Assembly: GCF_024723735.1 (NCBI RefSeq)
Contig: NZ_JANQDU010000002.1
Span: 449,001 to 513,000, forward strand
Reading direction: 5' to 3'
Source of the DNA: Frigidibacter sp. ROC022
GTDB lineage: Bacteria; Pseudomonadota; Alphaproteobacteria; Rhodobacterales; Rhodobacteraceae
DNA length: 64,000 bases
Shown here: piece after piece, positions 37,284 to 47,525 of the stretch
Numbering within the stretch: position 1 is the stretch's first letter
Layout: the number at the start of each line of letters is the position of its first letter
The notes under the pieces: model-generated
Databases searched by the model: none
Seen by the model: only the letters and a program-made list of their open reading frames with translations
Told to the model about the DNA's origin: nothing
Program-made: the position numbers and the translations under genes

Positions 37284-39547
37284 CTCTGGTCCTGCCCCAT
37301 CCGGCAGGCCGAGATCAGCGCCATGTTCAGCACGTCGTTGACCTTCGATCCGGTCGAGCAGATCTGGATCGGCTTCGGCACCCCGGTCAGGATCGGCCCG
37401 ATCACCGTGGCGCCGGCCATCTCCTGCATCAGCTTCACCGAGATCGAGGCCGAATGCCGGGCCGGAACCACCAGCACATTGGCCGGAGCGGTCAGGCGGC
37501 AGAACGGATAGGCGGCCATCGCCTCCATGTTCAGCGCCACATCGACGGTCATCTCGCCTTCGTATTCGAAATCGGCGCCGCGCCGGTCCAGGACCTTGGC
37601 CGCCTCGTACATCTTGGTCGCCCGCTCGCTGACCGGATAGCCGAAGGTCGAGAAGGAGAGGAAGGCCACCCGCGGCTCCAGTCCCAGCCCGCGCGCCGCA
37701 TGGGCGGCGGCGGTGGCGATATCGGCCAGATCTTCCTCGTCCGGCCATTCCTGCACCAGCGTATCGGCAATCAGCACGATTCGCCCCTGGTGCAGCACCG
37801 CCGTCACCCCGACGCTGCCGGATTCGGCATTGGCGTCGAAGACATGGTTGATCAGCGACAGCACATGCGCCGATTTGCGCGTCGCCCCGGTGACCAGCCC
37901 GTCGCCGTGGTCATGCGCCAGCATCAGCGCCGCAAAGACATGCCGGTCCCGCGCCGCCAGCCGGTGCACGTCCTGCCGGTCCGCCCCGCGGCGTTGCAGC
38001 CGCTCGTAGAGAAACGCCTTGTATTCATCCAGGTGCTCGGTGTTGGCGGCATTGACGATGTCCAGTTCCGAATAGGCATCGCCCAGCCCCTCGGCGGTCA
38101 GCTTCTCCTTCACGTCGGCTTCGCGCCCGACAACGATCGACTTGCCGTAGCCGCCGCGCTGATAGGCGACGGCCGCCTTCAGCACCCGCGGATCGTCGCC
38201 CTCGGCAAAGATCATCCGCGCCTGCGCGGCCCGCGCCCGCACCCCTATGCCCTGCAGGATCGAGGCGGTCGGGTCCATCCGCGCCTTCAGCGACTGCTGA
38301 TAGCCCTCCATGTCCAGGATCGGCCGACGCGCCACGCCGGTCTTCATCCCGGCCTCGGCCACCGCCGGCGGCACCACATGGATCAGCCGCGGATCGAAGG
38401 GCGTCGGGATGATGTATTCCCGCCCGAAGGTCAGCTTCTTGCCATAGGCCAGCGCCACCTCGTCCGGCACATCCTCGCGCGCCAGCGCCGCCAGCGCCTC
38501 GGCACAGGCGATCTTCATCTCGTCGTTGATCGCCCGGGCATGGATGTCCAGCGCGCCGCGGAACAGATAGGGAAAGCCCAGAACGTTGTTGACCTGGTTC
38601 GGGTAGTCCGACCGCCCGGTCGCCACGATCGCGTCCTTGCGGATGCCATGCGCCTCCTCCGGCGTGATCTCGGGGTCGGGGTTGGCCATCGCGAAGATCA
38701 CCGGATCGGGCGCCATGCTGGCAACCATCTCGGCGGTCACGGCCCCCTTGGCCGAGACCCCCAGGAACACGTCCGCGCCCTTGATCGCCTCGGCCAGGCT
38801 GCGGCAGTCGGTCTGCGCCGCATGGGCCGATTTCCACTGGTTCATGCCCTCGGTCCGACCCTGATAGATCACCCCCTTGGTGTCGCACATGATGCAGTTG
38901 TCATGCCGCGCCCCCATCGCCTTGAGCAGTTCCAGGCAGGCGATCCCCGCCGCCCCGGCGCCGTTCAGGACGATCCGGCATTCTTCCAGCTTCTTGCCGG
39001 TGATGTGCAGCGCGTTCAGCAGCCCCGCCGCGCAGATCACCGCGGTGCCGTGCTGATCGTCGTGAAACACCGGAATGCTCATCGTTTCCTTGAGCTGCTG
39101 CTCGATGATGAAGCATTCCGGCGCCTTGATGTCTTCCAGGTTGATGCCGCCGAAGGTCGGCTCCATCAGCCGCACCGCCGCGATGAAGGCATCCGGGTCT
39201 TCGGTGGCCAGCTCGATGTCGATCGAGTTCACGTCGGCAAAGCGCTTGAACAGCACCGACTTGCCTTCCATCACCGGCTTCGAGGCCAGCGCCCCCAGGT
39301 TTCCCATCCCCAGGATCGCCGTGCCGTTGGTGATGACCCCGACCAGATTGCCCTTGTTGGTGTAGTCATAGGCGGTCGCCGGATCGCGGGCGAGCTCCTC
39401 CACCGGCATCGCGACGCCGGGGCTGTAGGCCAGCGACAGGTCGCGCTGGGTCGCCATCGGGACCGAGGCGACGATGTCGAATTTCCCGGGCCGCGGATGC
39501 AGGTGAAAGGCCAGCGCCTCTTCCCGGGTGTATTTTGTCTTGCTCAT
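37280..39547 (-). CDS. maeB: NADP-dependent malic enzyme with phosphotransacetylase-like C-terminus
   Basis: A 755-residue malic enzyme of the MaeB type: oxidative decarboxylation of malate to pyruvate. The N-terminal half has malic-enzyme segments (SVPMATQRDLSLAYSPGV, TNKGNLVGVITNG, FADVNSIDIEL, HDDQHGTAVICAAGLLNAL) and a Rossmann part (VLNGAGAAGIACLELLK). The C-terminal third is a PTA-like domain (QARMIFAEGDDPRVLKAA, ARHSASISVKLMQEMAG). GGGAGGAG precedes the ATG at 39547. The start is five codons inside a longer frame. The gene is divergent from mutS. Confidence 0.96.
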   Translation of the reverse strand: MSKTKYTREEALAFHLHPRPGKFDIVASVPMATQRDLSLAYSPGVAMPVEELARDPATAYDYTNKGNLVGVITNGTAILGMGNLGALASKPVMEGKSVLFKRFADVNSIDIELATEDPDAFIAAVRLMEPTFGGINLEDIKAPECFIIEQQLKETMSIPVFHDDQHGTAVICAAGLLNALHITGKKLEECRIVLNGAGAAGIACLELLKAMGARHDNCIMCDTKGVIYQGRTEGMNQWKSAHAAQTDCRSLAEAIKGADVFLGVSAKGAVTAEMVASMAPDPVIFAMANPDPEITPEEAHGIRKDAIVATGRSDYPNQVNNVLGFPYLFRGALDIHARAINDEMKIACAEALAALAREDVPDEVALAYGKKLTFGREYIIPTPFDPRLIHVVPPAVAEAGMKTGVARRPILDMEGYQQSLKARMDPTASILQGIGVRARAAQARMIFAEGDDPRVLKAAVAYQRGGYGKSIVVGREADVKEKLTAEGLGDAYSELDIVNAANTEHLDEYKAFLYERLQRRGADRQDVHRLAARDRHVFAALMLAHDHGDGLVTGATRKSAHVLSLINHVFDANAESGSVGVTAVLHQGRIVLIADTLVQEWPDEEDLADIATAAAHAARGLGLEPRVAFLSFSTFGYPVSERATKMYEAAKVLDRRGADFEYEGEMTVDVALNMEAMAAYPFCRLTAPANVLVVPARHSASISVKLMQEMAGATVIGPILTGVPKPIQICSTGSKVNDVLNMALISACRMGQDQR

Positions 39548-39701
39548 CTCTGCTCCTCCCACGGCCGAAGTCCGTCATAACGCTCCGCATCGCACGGCTC
39601 AACTGCGCTTCTTGGCGCGGGGGCCGAATCCCGGCCCCGGCCTCTCTGGTCGCGCTGCACCGCTGTGGCTATAGACGGTGTGTTACCGGGGGAAGAAGGG
39701 C

Positions 39702-42356
39702 ATGGCCGACGACACCGTCACACCGATGATGGCGCAGTATCTCGAAATCAAGGCCGGGCACCCGGATGCCTTGCTGTTCTACCGCATGGGCGATTTCTAC
39801 GAGATGTTCTTCGACGATGCGGTCGCCGCCGCCGAGGCGCTGGACATCGCCCTGACCAAGCGCGGCAAGCATCTGGGCGAGGACATCCAGATGTGCGGCG
39901 TCCCGGCCCATTCCGCCGAGGGCTATCTGCTCAGCCTGATCCGCAAGGGCTTCCGGGTCGCGGTCTGCGATCAGATGGAGGATCCGGCCGAGGCAAGGAA
40001 ACGCGGGTCCAAGTCGGTCGTGAAACGCGAGGTCGTGCGGCTGGTGACGCCCGGCACCCTGACCGAGGACAGCCTGCTCGAAGCCCGCGCATCGAACTTC
40101 CTTGCCGCCTATACCGAGGTGCGTGACGATTCTGCCCTGGCCTGGACCGATATCTCGACCGGAGAGCTGCATGTCACCCCCTGTCCGCCGGTGCGCCTGG
40201 CGCCGGAACTGGCGCGGCTGAACCCCCGCGAACTGCTGGTGCCGGAAAGCCGCCTGGCCGAGCTGGAGCCAAGGATCGAAGGCCCCGCCGTCACCCCGCT
40301 GTCGGCCGCCTCCTTCGATTCCACCTCGGCCGAGACACGGCTGACGGCGCTGTTCCAGACCGCGACGCTGGATGCCTTCGGCGGGTTTTCCCGGGCCGAA
40401 CTCTCGGCACTGGGCGCCCTGGTCGATTACATCGACATCACCCAGAAGGGCCGCCTGCCGCATCTGCGCCCGCCGCAGCGCGACATCCCGGGCGGCACCC
40501 TTCAGATCGACGCCGCGACCCGCCGCAATCTGGAGTTGACCCGCTCGCTGACCGGCACGCGCGACGGGTCTCTGCTGGCCGCGATCGACCGCACCGTGAC
40601 GCCGGGCGGCGCAAGGCTGCTGGAGCGCCGCATCGCCGGGCCGAGCTGCGACCGCGCCACCATCACCGAACGTCTGGAGTCGGTCTCCAGGCTGGTCGAA
40701 GACCCCGTTCTGCGTGACGATCTGCGGGCCGAACTCCGCAGCGTTCCCGATATCGACCGGGCCCTGTCGCGGCTGGCCCTTGGCCGCAGCGGGCCCCGCG
40801 ATCTCGCCGCGATCCGCGCCGGGATCGAGGGCGCCACCCGCATTGCCCGGCTGCTCGACGGCTGCGAGGGTCAGCTGGACCCGGCCGACCTCAAGGGCTT
40901 CGAAAGCCTGGGGGCGCTTCTCTCGTCGGCCCTGGTGGCCGAACCGCCCTTCGCCACCAAGGACGGCGGCTTCATTGCCGAGGGCTATCACGAAGAACTC
41001 GACCGCACCCGCAAGCTGCGCGACGAAGGCCGCGGCGTCATCGCCGGATTGCAGGCCGAATATTCCGGGGCCACCGGCATTGCCTCGCTGAAGATCCGGC
41101 ACAACAACGTGCTCGGCTACTACGTGGAAACCCCGGCCAGCCACGCCGAGAAGATGCTCTCGCCGCCGCTGTCGGAAACCTTCATCCACCGCCAGACCAA
41201 TGCCAACGCGGTGCGCTTCACCACGCTGGAACTGTCGGAACTCGAAACCCGGATCCTCAATTCCGCCACGCATGCCGATGCGATCGAGCGGCAGCTGTTC
41301 GACCAGCTCGCCGCCGAGGTGCTGGACCATAGCGCCGGGCTGTCGATCCTGTCGCGTCGTCTCGCCGCCGTCGATCTCGCCGCCGCCGCCGCCGATCTGG
41401 CCACGCGCGAGGACTGGACCCGGCCCGAGATCACCGAAGACCGGGACTTCCTGATCGACGCCGGACGGCATCCGGTGGTGGAACAGGCGCTGAAGCGGCA
41501 GCAGTCCGGCACCTTCATTCCCAATGACTGCGACCTCAGCGCCCGGGACGATGCCGCGGCGATCTGGTGCCTGACCGGGCCGAACATGGCCGGTAAATCC
41601 ACCTTCCTGCGCCAGAATGCGTTGATCGTGCTGCTGGCCCAGGCCGGGTTCTACGTTCCCGCCGAACGGGCGCGGATCGGGCTTGTCAGCCAGCTCTTCT
41701 CGCGCGTCGGGGCCTCGGACGATCTGGCGCGGGGCCGCTCGACCTTCATGGTCGAGATGGTCGAGACCGCGGCAATCCTCAATCAGGCCGACGACCGGGC
41801 GCTGGTCATCCTCGACGAGATCGGGCGCGGAACGGCGACCTATGACGGGCTGTCCATCGCCTGGGCGACGCTGGAACATCTGCATGACGTGAACCGCTGC
41901 CGCGCCCTCTTCGCCACCCATTACCACGAGCTGACGGCGCTCGCCGACCGCCTGCCCGGCCTGTCGAATGCCACCGTGGCGGTGAAGGAATGGGACGGCG
42001 ACGTGATCTTCCTGCACGAAGTGCGCAAGGGCGCTGCCGATCGCAGCTACGGGGTTCAGGTCGCCCGGCTTGCCGGCCTGCCCGCGGCGGTGGTCGAACG
42101 GGCCCGGGTCGTGCTCGACGCGCTGGAGAAAGGCGAACGTGAGGGCGGCGCCAGCAAGAAGGCACTGATCGACGATCTGCCGCTCTTCGCCGCCACCGCG
42201 GCCCAGGCCCCCGCGCCGCGCCCGGCCGCGAAGGACTCCGAGATCGAGGCCCGGCTGAAGGAGATTCACCCGGACGAGATGACGGCCCGGCAGGCCCTGG
42301 AGCTGCTCTACGACCTGAAAGCGCTGCTAGAGGCGCAGGACCGTCGGTTTACCTGA
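39702..42356 (+). CDS. mutS: DNA mismatch repair protein MutS
   Basis: MutS finds mismatches and starts repair. The 884-residue protein has the mismatch-binding domain (FYRMGDFYEMFFDDA), the lever and clamp, and the ATPase domain with GPNMAGKST, VGASDDLARGRSTFMVEM and LDEIGRGTATYDG. It is normal in length and all key segments are present. ATG 39702 follows GGAAG. It stands alone, divergent from maeB, and ends at a strong hairpin terminator that overlaps the end of grpE. Confidence 0.98.
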   Translation: MADDTVTPMMAQYLEIKAGHPDALLFYRMGDFYEMFFDDAVAAAEALDIALTKRGKHLGEDIQMCGVPAHSAEGYLLSLIRKGFRVAVCDQMEDPAEARKRGSKSVVKREVVRLVTPGTLTEDSLLEARASNFLAAYTEVRDDSALAWTDISTGELHVTPCPPVRLAPELARLNPRELLVPESRLAELEPRIEGPAVTPLSAASFDSTSAETRLTALFQTATLDAFGGFSRAELSALGALVDYIDITQKGRLPHLRPPQRDIPGGTLQIDAATRRNLELTRSLTGTRDGSLLAAIDRTVTPGGARLLERRIAGPSCDRATITERLESVSRLVEDPVLRDDLRAELRSVPDIDRALSRLALGRSGPRDLAAIRAGIEGATRIARLLDGCEGQLDPADLKGFESLGALLSSALVAEPPFATKDGGFIAEGYHEELDRTRKLRDEGRGVIAGLQAEYSGATGIASLKIRHNNVLGYYVETPASHAEKMLSPPLSETFIHRQTNANAVRFTTLELSELETRILNSATHADAIERQLFDQLAAEVLDHSAGLSILSRRLAAVDLAAAAADLATREDWTRPEITEDRDFLIDAGRHPVVEQALKRQQSGTFIPNDCDLSARDDAAAIWCLTGPNMAGKSTFLRQNALIVLLAQAGFYVPAERARIGLVSQLFSRVGASDDLARGRSTFMVEMVETAAILNQADDRALVILDEIGRGTATYDGLSIAWATLEHLHDVNRCRALFATHYHELTALADRLPGLSNATVAVKEWDGDVIFLHEVRKGAADRSYGVQVARLAGLPAAVVERARVVLDALEKGEREGGASKKALIDDLPLFAATAAQAPAPRPAAKDSEIEARLKEIHPDEMTARQALELLYDLKALLEAQDRRFT

Positions 42357-42385
42357 ATTTAACCGGAATTTTCCCAATGAATTCA

Positions 42386-42414
42386 GAGTGTCCCCATGGG
42401 GACACTCAGTTTTT
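42386..42414 (+). terminator. Rho-independent terminator of mutS
   Basis: Perfect 10-base arms GAGTGTCCCC (42386-42395) and GGGGACACTC (42398-42407) around AT, followed by AGTTTTT. The right arm contains the stop codon of the convergent grpE. Confidence 0.85.
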
Positions 42415-42960
42415 GGGGGTCGAGGAGACGCCGACCTGCGCCGGCCGCAGCAGCCGGTCATGCAGCATGAACCCGTCCGCCATCACCTGGATGATGTCGC
42501 CCGCCTCGGTGCCGGCCACCGGCGCTTCGAACATCGCCTGGTGCAACTGCGGATCGAAGGCATCGCCGGGTTCCGGCGTGATCGGCTCGATCCCGTGCTT
42601 CTTGAAGACGTTGATCAGCTCGCGCTGCGTCAGTTCGATGCCTTCGATCAGCGCGGCATTCGACTCGCGCTGCTCCGGCGCGATCGACTGGATCGCCCGC
42701 TTGAGCGAATCGAAGACCGGCAACAGGTCGCGCGCCAGCTTGCTGCCGCCGTATTGTTCGGCCTCGCGGCGGTCCCGCTCGCTGCGCTTGCGCGCATTCT
42801 CGGCATCCGCCAGCACCCGCATGAACCGATCCTTCAGATCGTCGCGTTCGACTTTCAGCGCGATGATCTCGGCCTCTACATCCGACATCGGCTCTGTCGC
42901 CTGCTCGGCCGTCTGATCTTCCGGGACATTCTTGTCCTGTTCGTTTTGTGCCTCAGCCAT
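42406..42960 (-). CDS. grpE: Nucleotide exchange factor GrpE
   Basis: GrpE releases ADP from DnaK. The 184-residue protein shows an acidic leader, a long coiled-coil helix (IALKVERDDLKDRFMRVLA, NARKRSERDR) and the C-terminal beta part (LHQAMFEAPVAGTEAGDIIQVM). It follows hrcA by 9 bases in the same unit. dnaK and dnaJ are not in the window. The stop lies inside the mutS terminator stem. Confidence 0.96.
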   Translation of the reverse strand: MAEAQNEQDKNVPEDQTAEQATEPMSDVEAEIIALKVERDDLKDRFMRVLADAENARKRSERDRREAEQYGGSKLARDLLPVFDSLKRAIQSIAPEQRESNAALIEGIELTQRELINVFKKHGIEPITPEPGDAFDPQLHQAMFEAPVAGTEAGDIIQVMADGFMLHDRLLRPAQVGVSSTPKN

Positions 42961-42969
42961 ATTCTTCCC

Positions 42970-44031
42970 CTAGCCCCTGTCGGACAGCAGCCGTCCGACG
43001 AGTTGCGCCGTGTAATCCACAATCGGAACGATCCGTCCATAGTTCAGCCGCGTGGGTCCGATGACCCCGATGGCCCCGACGATCTTCCGGTCAGCGTTCA
43101 TATAGGGAGAGACAACCAGAGAGGAACCCGAAAGTGAGAAGAGTTTGTTCTCCGAGCCGATAAATATCCGCACACCGTCGCCGGTCTCGGTGAGTTCCAG
43201 GAACTCGGCAATGTCCTTCTTGCGCTCGAGATCGTCGAACAGGGTGCGGATCCGCTCCATGTCCTCGGCATCCACTCCGGCGTCGAGCAGGTTGGCCTGA
43301 CCCCGGACAATTAGTCGCGCGTCGGTGTCGTCGGTCTCGTCCCAGACCGCGACCCCCGCCGTGACCAGTTCGGAGGTCAGCGAATCGAGTTCCTGCCGGT
43401 GCAGCGCGATCTGCTGCTCCAGCTTCCGCCGCAGGGTCGAGATCGAGGCCCCCTCGGCGATCGAGTTCAGGAAATTCGACGCCTCGCGCAGCGCCGAGGC
43501 GGTTTGGCCCGGCGGCGGCGTGAAGACCCGGTTTTCGACATGGCCGTCCTGGAACACCAGGATCGCCAATGCCCGGTCCGGTGCCAGGCTGACGAACTCG
43601 ATATGGCGGATCGGCGCCTCGTGTTTCGGCGTCAGCACCAGGCTGGCGCCCTGGGTGAGGCCGGACAGGGCGGTGCCGACCCGATCCAGCATCGAGCCGA
43701 CATCGGGGCCGTTCTCGCCCAGCGTCTCGTCCAGTTTCTCGCGATCCTTTTCCGACAGATCGCTGACCTCGAGCAGGCTGTCCACGAACATGCGCAGCCC
43801 GGCCTGGGTCGGCACCCGCCCGGCGGATATGTGGGGCGAGCCGAGCAGGCCGAGAAACTCCAGGTCCTGCATGACATTTCGAATCGTCGCGGCGCTGACC
43901 TTTTCCGACATGGTTCGCGTCAGGGTGCGCGAGCCGACCGGATCGCCGTTCGACAGATAGGCTTCGACCACGCGGCGGAACACCTCGCGGCTGCGGTCGT
44001 TCATCTCGTCTAAAAGGTTAGAATTGCTCAT
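42970..44031 (-). CDS. hrcA: Heat-inducible transcription repressor HrcA
   Basis: HrcA represses heat-shock genes by binding CIRCE elements. The 353-residue protein has the N-terminal winged helix (LSNGDPVGSRTLTR, VSAATIRNVMQDLE, HISAGRVPTQAGLRMFVD) and the C-terminal GAF-like region (GVIGPTRLNYGRIVPIVDY). No CIRCE palindrome is seen upstream of it, so this operon may be under another control, possibly sigma-32. Divergent from rph. Confidence 0.97.
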   Translation of the reverse strand: MSNSNLLDEMNDRSREVFRRVVEAYLSNGDPVGSRTLTRTMSEKVSAATIRNVMQDLEFLGLLGSPHISAGRVPTQAGLRMFVDSLLEVSDLSEKDREKLDETLGENGPDVGSMLDRVGTALSGLTQGASLVLTPKHEAPIRHIEFVSLAPDRALAILVFQDGHVENRVFTPPPGQTASALREASNFLNSIAEGASISTLRRKLEQQIALHRQELDSLTSELVTAGVAVWDETDDTDARLIVRGQANLLDAGVDAEDMERIRTLFDDLERKKDIAEFLELTETGDGVRIFIGSENKLFSLSGSSLVVSPYMNADRKIVGAIGVIGPTRLNYGRIVPIVDYTAQLVGRLLSDRG

Positions 44032-44057
44032 CTGACTGTCGACTCCGGGACTGTAGA

Positions 44058-44086
44058 AACTAAGGGGCTGCGACCGGCCACGTCAA
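44058..44086 (-). promoter_or_regulatory. Weak candidate promoter of hrcA-grpE
   Basis: Minus strand TTGACG (44081-44086), 17-base spacer, TTAGTT (44058-44063), the latter poor. It lies in the 114-base gap shared with rph. Confidence 0.3.
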
Positions 44087-44145
44087 TAAAGGTTGGCCTC
44101 GATCCTTGCCCGTTCTAAGACGACGCGAAACTGAAGGATGACCCC

Positions 44146-44859
44146 ATGCGCCCCTCTGGCCGGACCACTGATACCCTGCGCCCCGTCTCGATCGAGATCG
44201 ATGTCACCAAGCACGCGGAGGGCTCCTGCCTGATCCGCTGCGGCGATACCCATGTGCTGTGCACAGCCTCGCTGGAAGAGCGGGTGCCGCCATTTCTGCG
44301 CAACTCGGGCCTGGGCTGGGTGACGGCGGAATACGGGATGCTGCCCCGCGCCACGACAACCCGCAACTCGCGCGAGGCTGCCCGTGGCAAGCAGACCGGA
44401 AGAACCCAAGAAATTCAACGGCTTATCGGACGCTCTTTGCGCACCGGCGTGGACCGGGTCGCCATGGGCGAGCGGCAGATCACGATCGACTGCGACGTGA
44501 TCCAGGCCGATGGCGGCACCCGCTGTGCCTCGATCACCGGCGGCTGGGTGGCGCTGCGGTTGGCGGTCAACCGGCTGATGAAGGCCGGCGACATCAAGAC
44601 CGATCCGCTGACAAGCAACATCGCCGCCGTCTCCTGCGGCATCTATGCCGGGCAGCCAGTGCTGGATCTTGACTATCTCGAGGACAGCGAAGCCGGGGTC
44701 GATGGCAATTTCGTGATGACCGGTGATGGCCGTCTCGTCGAGGTGCAGATGTCGGCCGAGGGATCGACCTTTTCGAGAGAGCAGATGGACGCCCTGATGC
44801 GCCTGGCGGAATCCGGCGTCGCCGATCTGGTCGCGGCCCAGAACGCCGCCGTCGCCTGA
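44146..44859 (+). CDS. rph: Ribonuclease PH
   Basis: A phosphorolytic 3' exonuclease that trims tRNA precursors. The 237-residue protein includes [18 protein letters not shown] at the start, [28 protein letters not shown] and the active-site [20 protein letters not shown] lies 8 bases before ATG 44146. The rdgB start overlaps its stop as TGATG. Normal length; all marks present. Divergent from hrcA. Confidence 0.98.
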   Translation: MRPSGRTTDTLRPVSIEIDVTKHAEGSCLIRCGDTHVLCTASLEERVPPFLRNSGLGWVTAEYGMLPRATTTRNSREAARGKQTGRTQEIQRLIGRSLRTGVDRVAMGERQITIDCDVIQADGGTRCASITGGWVALRLAVNRLMKAGDIKTDPLTSNIAAVSCGIYAGQPVLDLDYLEDSEAGVDGNFVMTGDGRLVEVQMSAEGSTFSREQMDALMRLAESGVADLVAAQNAAVA

Positions 44860-45470
44860 TGCGGCGCTTCGACGGCGACCGGCTGGTTCTGGCGACCCAT
44901 AACGCCGGCAAGGTGCGCGAGATCGGCGCCCTGGTCCGGCCCCTGGGCATTTCGGTGGTTTCGGTGGGCGAGCTCGGCCTGCCCGAGCCCGAGGAAACCG
45001 AATCCACCTTTGTCGGCAATGCCCGGATCAAGGCCCATGCCGCCGCCGGCGCCTCGGGTCTCCCTGCCCTGTCCGACGACAGCGGCATCATGGTCGAAGC
45101 CCTGGACGGGGCGCCGGGGGTCTATACCGCCGATTGGGCCGAAACGCCGAATGGCCGCGACTACCTGATGGCGATGACCAGGGTCTGGGACCTGTTGGAG
45201 GAAAAGGCCGCCCCCTTCCCGCGCCGCGCAAAGTTCTGCGCGACGCTCTGCCTGGCCTGGCCCGACGGGCATGACGAGATTTTCACCGGCGAGGTGCCGG
45301 GCACGTTGAAATGGCCGCCGAGCGGCGAGTTCGGCTTTGGCTTCGATCCGATCTTCGTGCCCGAGGGGTATCATGTTACCTTCGGAGAGATGGGCCCCGA
45401 GGAAAAGCACCGGATCAGCCACCGCGCCGTGGCCTTCGCCAAGCTGATGGCCGGCAGCTTTGCCCGCTGA
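44859..45470 (+). CDS. rdgB: Non-canonical purine NTP pyrophosphatase RdgB/HAM1
   Basis: Removes ITP, dITP and XTP from the pools. The 203-residue protein has [14 protein letters not shown], the [17 protein letters not shown] catalytic-type segment, and [12 protein letters not shown]. The ATG at 44859 shares one base with the stop of rph (TGATG), and the stop overlaps the hemW start. Normal length. Confidence 0.97.
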   Translation: MRRFDGDRLVLATHNAGKVREIGALVRPLGISVVSVGELGLPEPEETESTFVGNARIKAHAAAGASGLPALSDDSGIMVEALDGAPGVYTADWAETPNGRDYLMAMTRVWDLLEEKAAPFPRRAKFCATLCLAWPDGHDEIFTGEVPGTLKWPPSGEFGFGFDPIFVPEGYHVTFGEMGPEEKHRISHRAVAFAKLMAGSFAR

Positions 45471-46605
45471 CAGGGTCGAAGCGGGGTTCGGGCTTTATGT
45501 TCACTGGCCCTATTGCCTTTCGAAATGTCCCTATTGCGACTTCAACTCGCATGTCGCGGCGCAGATCGACCAGCAAGCCTTCGTCCAAGCCTACCAAGCC
45601 GAAATCGAATCGGTCGCCCGGCTGACCGGCCCACGCCGGCTCGACTCCATCTTTTTCGGCGGCGGCACGCCCAGCCTGATGGCCCCGGCAACCGTCGAAG
45701 CGGTGCTGGCGGCAGCGCGGGAAGCGTGGTCCTTCGCCAATGACATCGAGATCACCCTGGAGGCCAACCCGACCTCGGTCGAGGCGGCCGCCTTCGACGG
45801 GTTCCGCTTGGCCGGGGTCAATCGTATCTCGGTCGGGCTTCAGGCCCTGAACGACGACGACCTGCGGGCCCTGGGGCGTCTGCATTCGGTGGATGAGGCG
45901 CTGCGGGCGCTGGAGATCGCGCAGGCCCGTTTCGATCGTGTCAGTTGCGACCTGATCTATGCGCGGCAGGGCCAGACCCCGGAAGCCTGGGAGGCCGAAC
46001 TGACCCGTGCGCTGGCGCTCGGCACCGATCACCTGTCGCTCTACCAGCTGACCATCGAGGACGGCACCGCCTTTGGCGACCGGCATCGTCGCGGACTGCT
46101 GCGCGGATTGCCGGATGAGGATCGTTCGGTGGCACTGTTCGAAATCACCCAGACGATGACCGCCGCGGCCGGGCTGCCGGCCTATGAGGTCTCGAACCAC
46201 GCCCGGCCGGGGCAGGAATGCCGCCACAACCTGATCTATTGGCGCGGCGGCGACTGGGCCGGTATCGGTCCGGGCGCGCATGGGCGGCTGACGCTGGACG
46301 AACGCCTGGCAACCGAGACGCCGCGCGCCCCGAAGGACTGGCTGGCGGCGGTGGCCGACTCCCGCTCGCAACAGATCGAGGCGCTGACCCCGGACGGCCG
46401 CGCCGCTGAATACCTGATGATGTCGCTGCGGCTGACCGAAGGCAGCGATCTGTCCCGCTTTCGCGCCCTGGGCGGCGAGCCGATCGAGGCGCGAATGGCC
46501 GATCTGGTTGCCGACGGGTTCCTGCGCCGCGACGGCGAGCGCCTGTTTGCCACCGCCAGCGGGCGGTTGCTGCTGAACTCGGTGCTGCGGGCGTTGCTGG
46601 CCTAA
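45460..46605 (+). CDS. hemW: Radical SAM haem chaperone HemW
   Basis: HemW-type protein of 381 residues, once called coproporphyrinogen oxidase-like; it is a haem chaperone rather than HemN. The iron-sulfur triad is CLSKCPYC (CX3CX2C), followed by [10 protein letters not shown] and the C-terminal HemN_C-like region. The only in-frame start after the upstream stop is TTG at 45460, which overlaps rdgB by 11 bases; the ribosome site is weak. It converges on parB with a four-base overlap of the stops. Confidence 0.93.
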   Translation: MPADRVEAGFGLYVHWPYCLSKCPYCDFNSHVAAQIDQQAFVQAYQAEIESVARLTGPRRLDSIFFGGGTPSLMAPATVEAVLAAAREAWSFANDIEITLEANPTSVEAAAFDGFRLAGVNRISVGLQALNDDDLRALGRLHSVDEALRALEIAQARFDRVSCDLIYARQGQTPEAWEAELTRALALGTDHLSLYQLTIEDGTAFGDRHRRGLLRGLPDEDRSVALFEITQTMTAAAGLPAYEVSNHARPGQECRHNLIYWRGGDWAGIGPGAHGRLTLDERLATETPRAPKDWLAAVADSRSQQIEALTPDGRAAEYLMMSLRLTEGSDLSRFRALGGEPIEARMADLVADGFLRRDGERLFATASGRLLLNSVLRALLA

Positions 46606-47498
46606 TCCGAGAAGATGTTGCCCTTCACCCCGGACAGGGCCTGGCACAGCCGGTCGAGGTCGTCGAGCGAAGCATAGCTGATCGACAGCACCCCGCCCTC
46701 GCTGCCGGCGCGATGGTTGATCTGCACCGGCATCTTCAGCGTCGCCGAGAGATCGCCTTCCAGCGCCAGCGTGTCGGCATCCTTGGCCGGGGCAGCGCGC
46801 GGTTTGCGCGAGGATGCGGGCTTTGCCGCCGTCGCCAGACGTTCGACCTCGCGCACCGAAAGCCCCTTCTTCACCGCCCGCTCGGCGAGTTCGACGGCAT
46901 TCGGCAAACCGATCAGGGCACGGGCGTGGCCGGTGCTGAGCCGCCCATCGACCAGCATTTCGCGGACCGGGTCCGGCAGGGCCAGCAGACGCACCAGATT
47001 GGCGACATGGCTACGGCTCTTGCCGACCGCATCGGCTACCTGATCTTGTGAGTGACCATAGCGTTCGATCAAGGTGTGGTAGGCAGAAGCCTCATCAATC
47101 GGGTTCAGGTCGGCGCGCTGGACGTTTTCGACAATGCCGATCTGCAGCACTTCCAGCTCGTCATAATCGCGCACGACCACCGGCACTTCGTGACGCTCGG
47201 CCAGCTGCGCCGCACGCCAGCGCCGTTCGCCCGCCACCAGCTCGAAGACGTCATCGACCGCACGGACCACCAGCGGCTGGATGATGCCGAACTCGCGAAT
47301 CGAGGTGGCCAGCTCTTCCAGCTCCACCTCGTCGAAATGCCGCCGGGGCTGCGCCGGGTTGGGGTGGATCTTCTCGATCGGCACCATGCGTTCGGCACCG
47401 GTTCGCCGCGTGCTGCCCTGAGGGGCTGCTTCCTCGGTCCGCACATCGGCCATGAGGGCCGACAGACCGCGCCCCAATCCCTTTCTGCCACTTGCCAT
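46602..47498 (-). CDS. parB: Chromosome partitioning protein ParB
   Basis: ParB binds parS and spreads to form the partition complex. The 298-residue protein starts MASGRKGLGRGLSALMADV, has the CTPase/N-terminal box (IHPNPAQPRRHFDEVEL, GERRWRAAQLA), the helix-turn-helix that reads parS (GKSRSHVANLVRLLALP, DGRLSTGHARALIG) and a C-terminal dimer domain. Three parS sites lie 1.4-3.3 kb away. It follows parA by 27 bases. Confidence 0.98.
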   Translation of the reverse strand: MASGRKGLGRGLSALMADVRTEEAAPQGSTRRTGAERMVPIEKIHPNPAQPRRHFDEVELEELATSIREFGIIQPLVVRAVDDVFELVAGERRWRAAQLAERHEVPVVVRDYDELEVLQIGIVENVQRADLNPIDEASAYHTLIERYGHSQDQVADAVGKSRSHVANLVRLLALPDPVREMLVDGRLSTGHARALIGLPNAVELAERAVKKGLSVREVERLATAAKPASSRKPRAAPAKDADTLALEGDLSATLKMPVQINHRAGSEGGVLSISYASLDDLDRLCQALSGVKGNIFSD

Positions 47499-47525
47499 CA
47501 GACACCCCCTTGTTGTGGTGTGGTC

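Noticed and set aside
39620-39638. Hairpin GGGGCCG/CGGCCCC between maeB and mutS as terminator
   Set aside because: It lies between divergent genes, where no transcript should end, and has no T tract on either strand.
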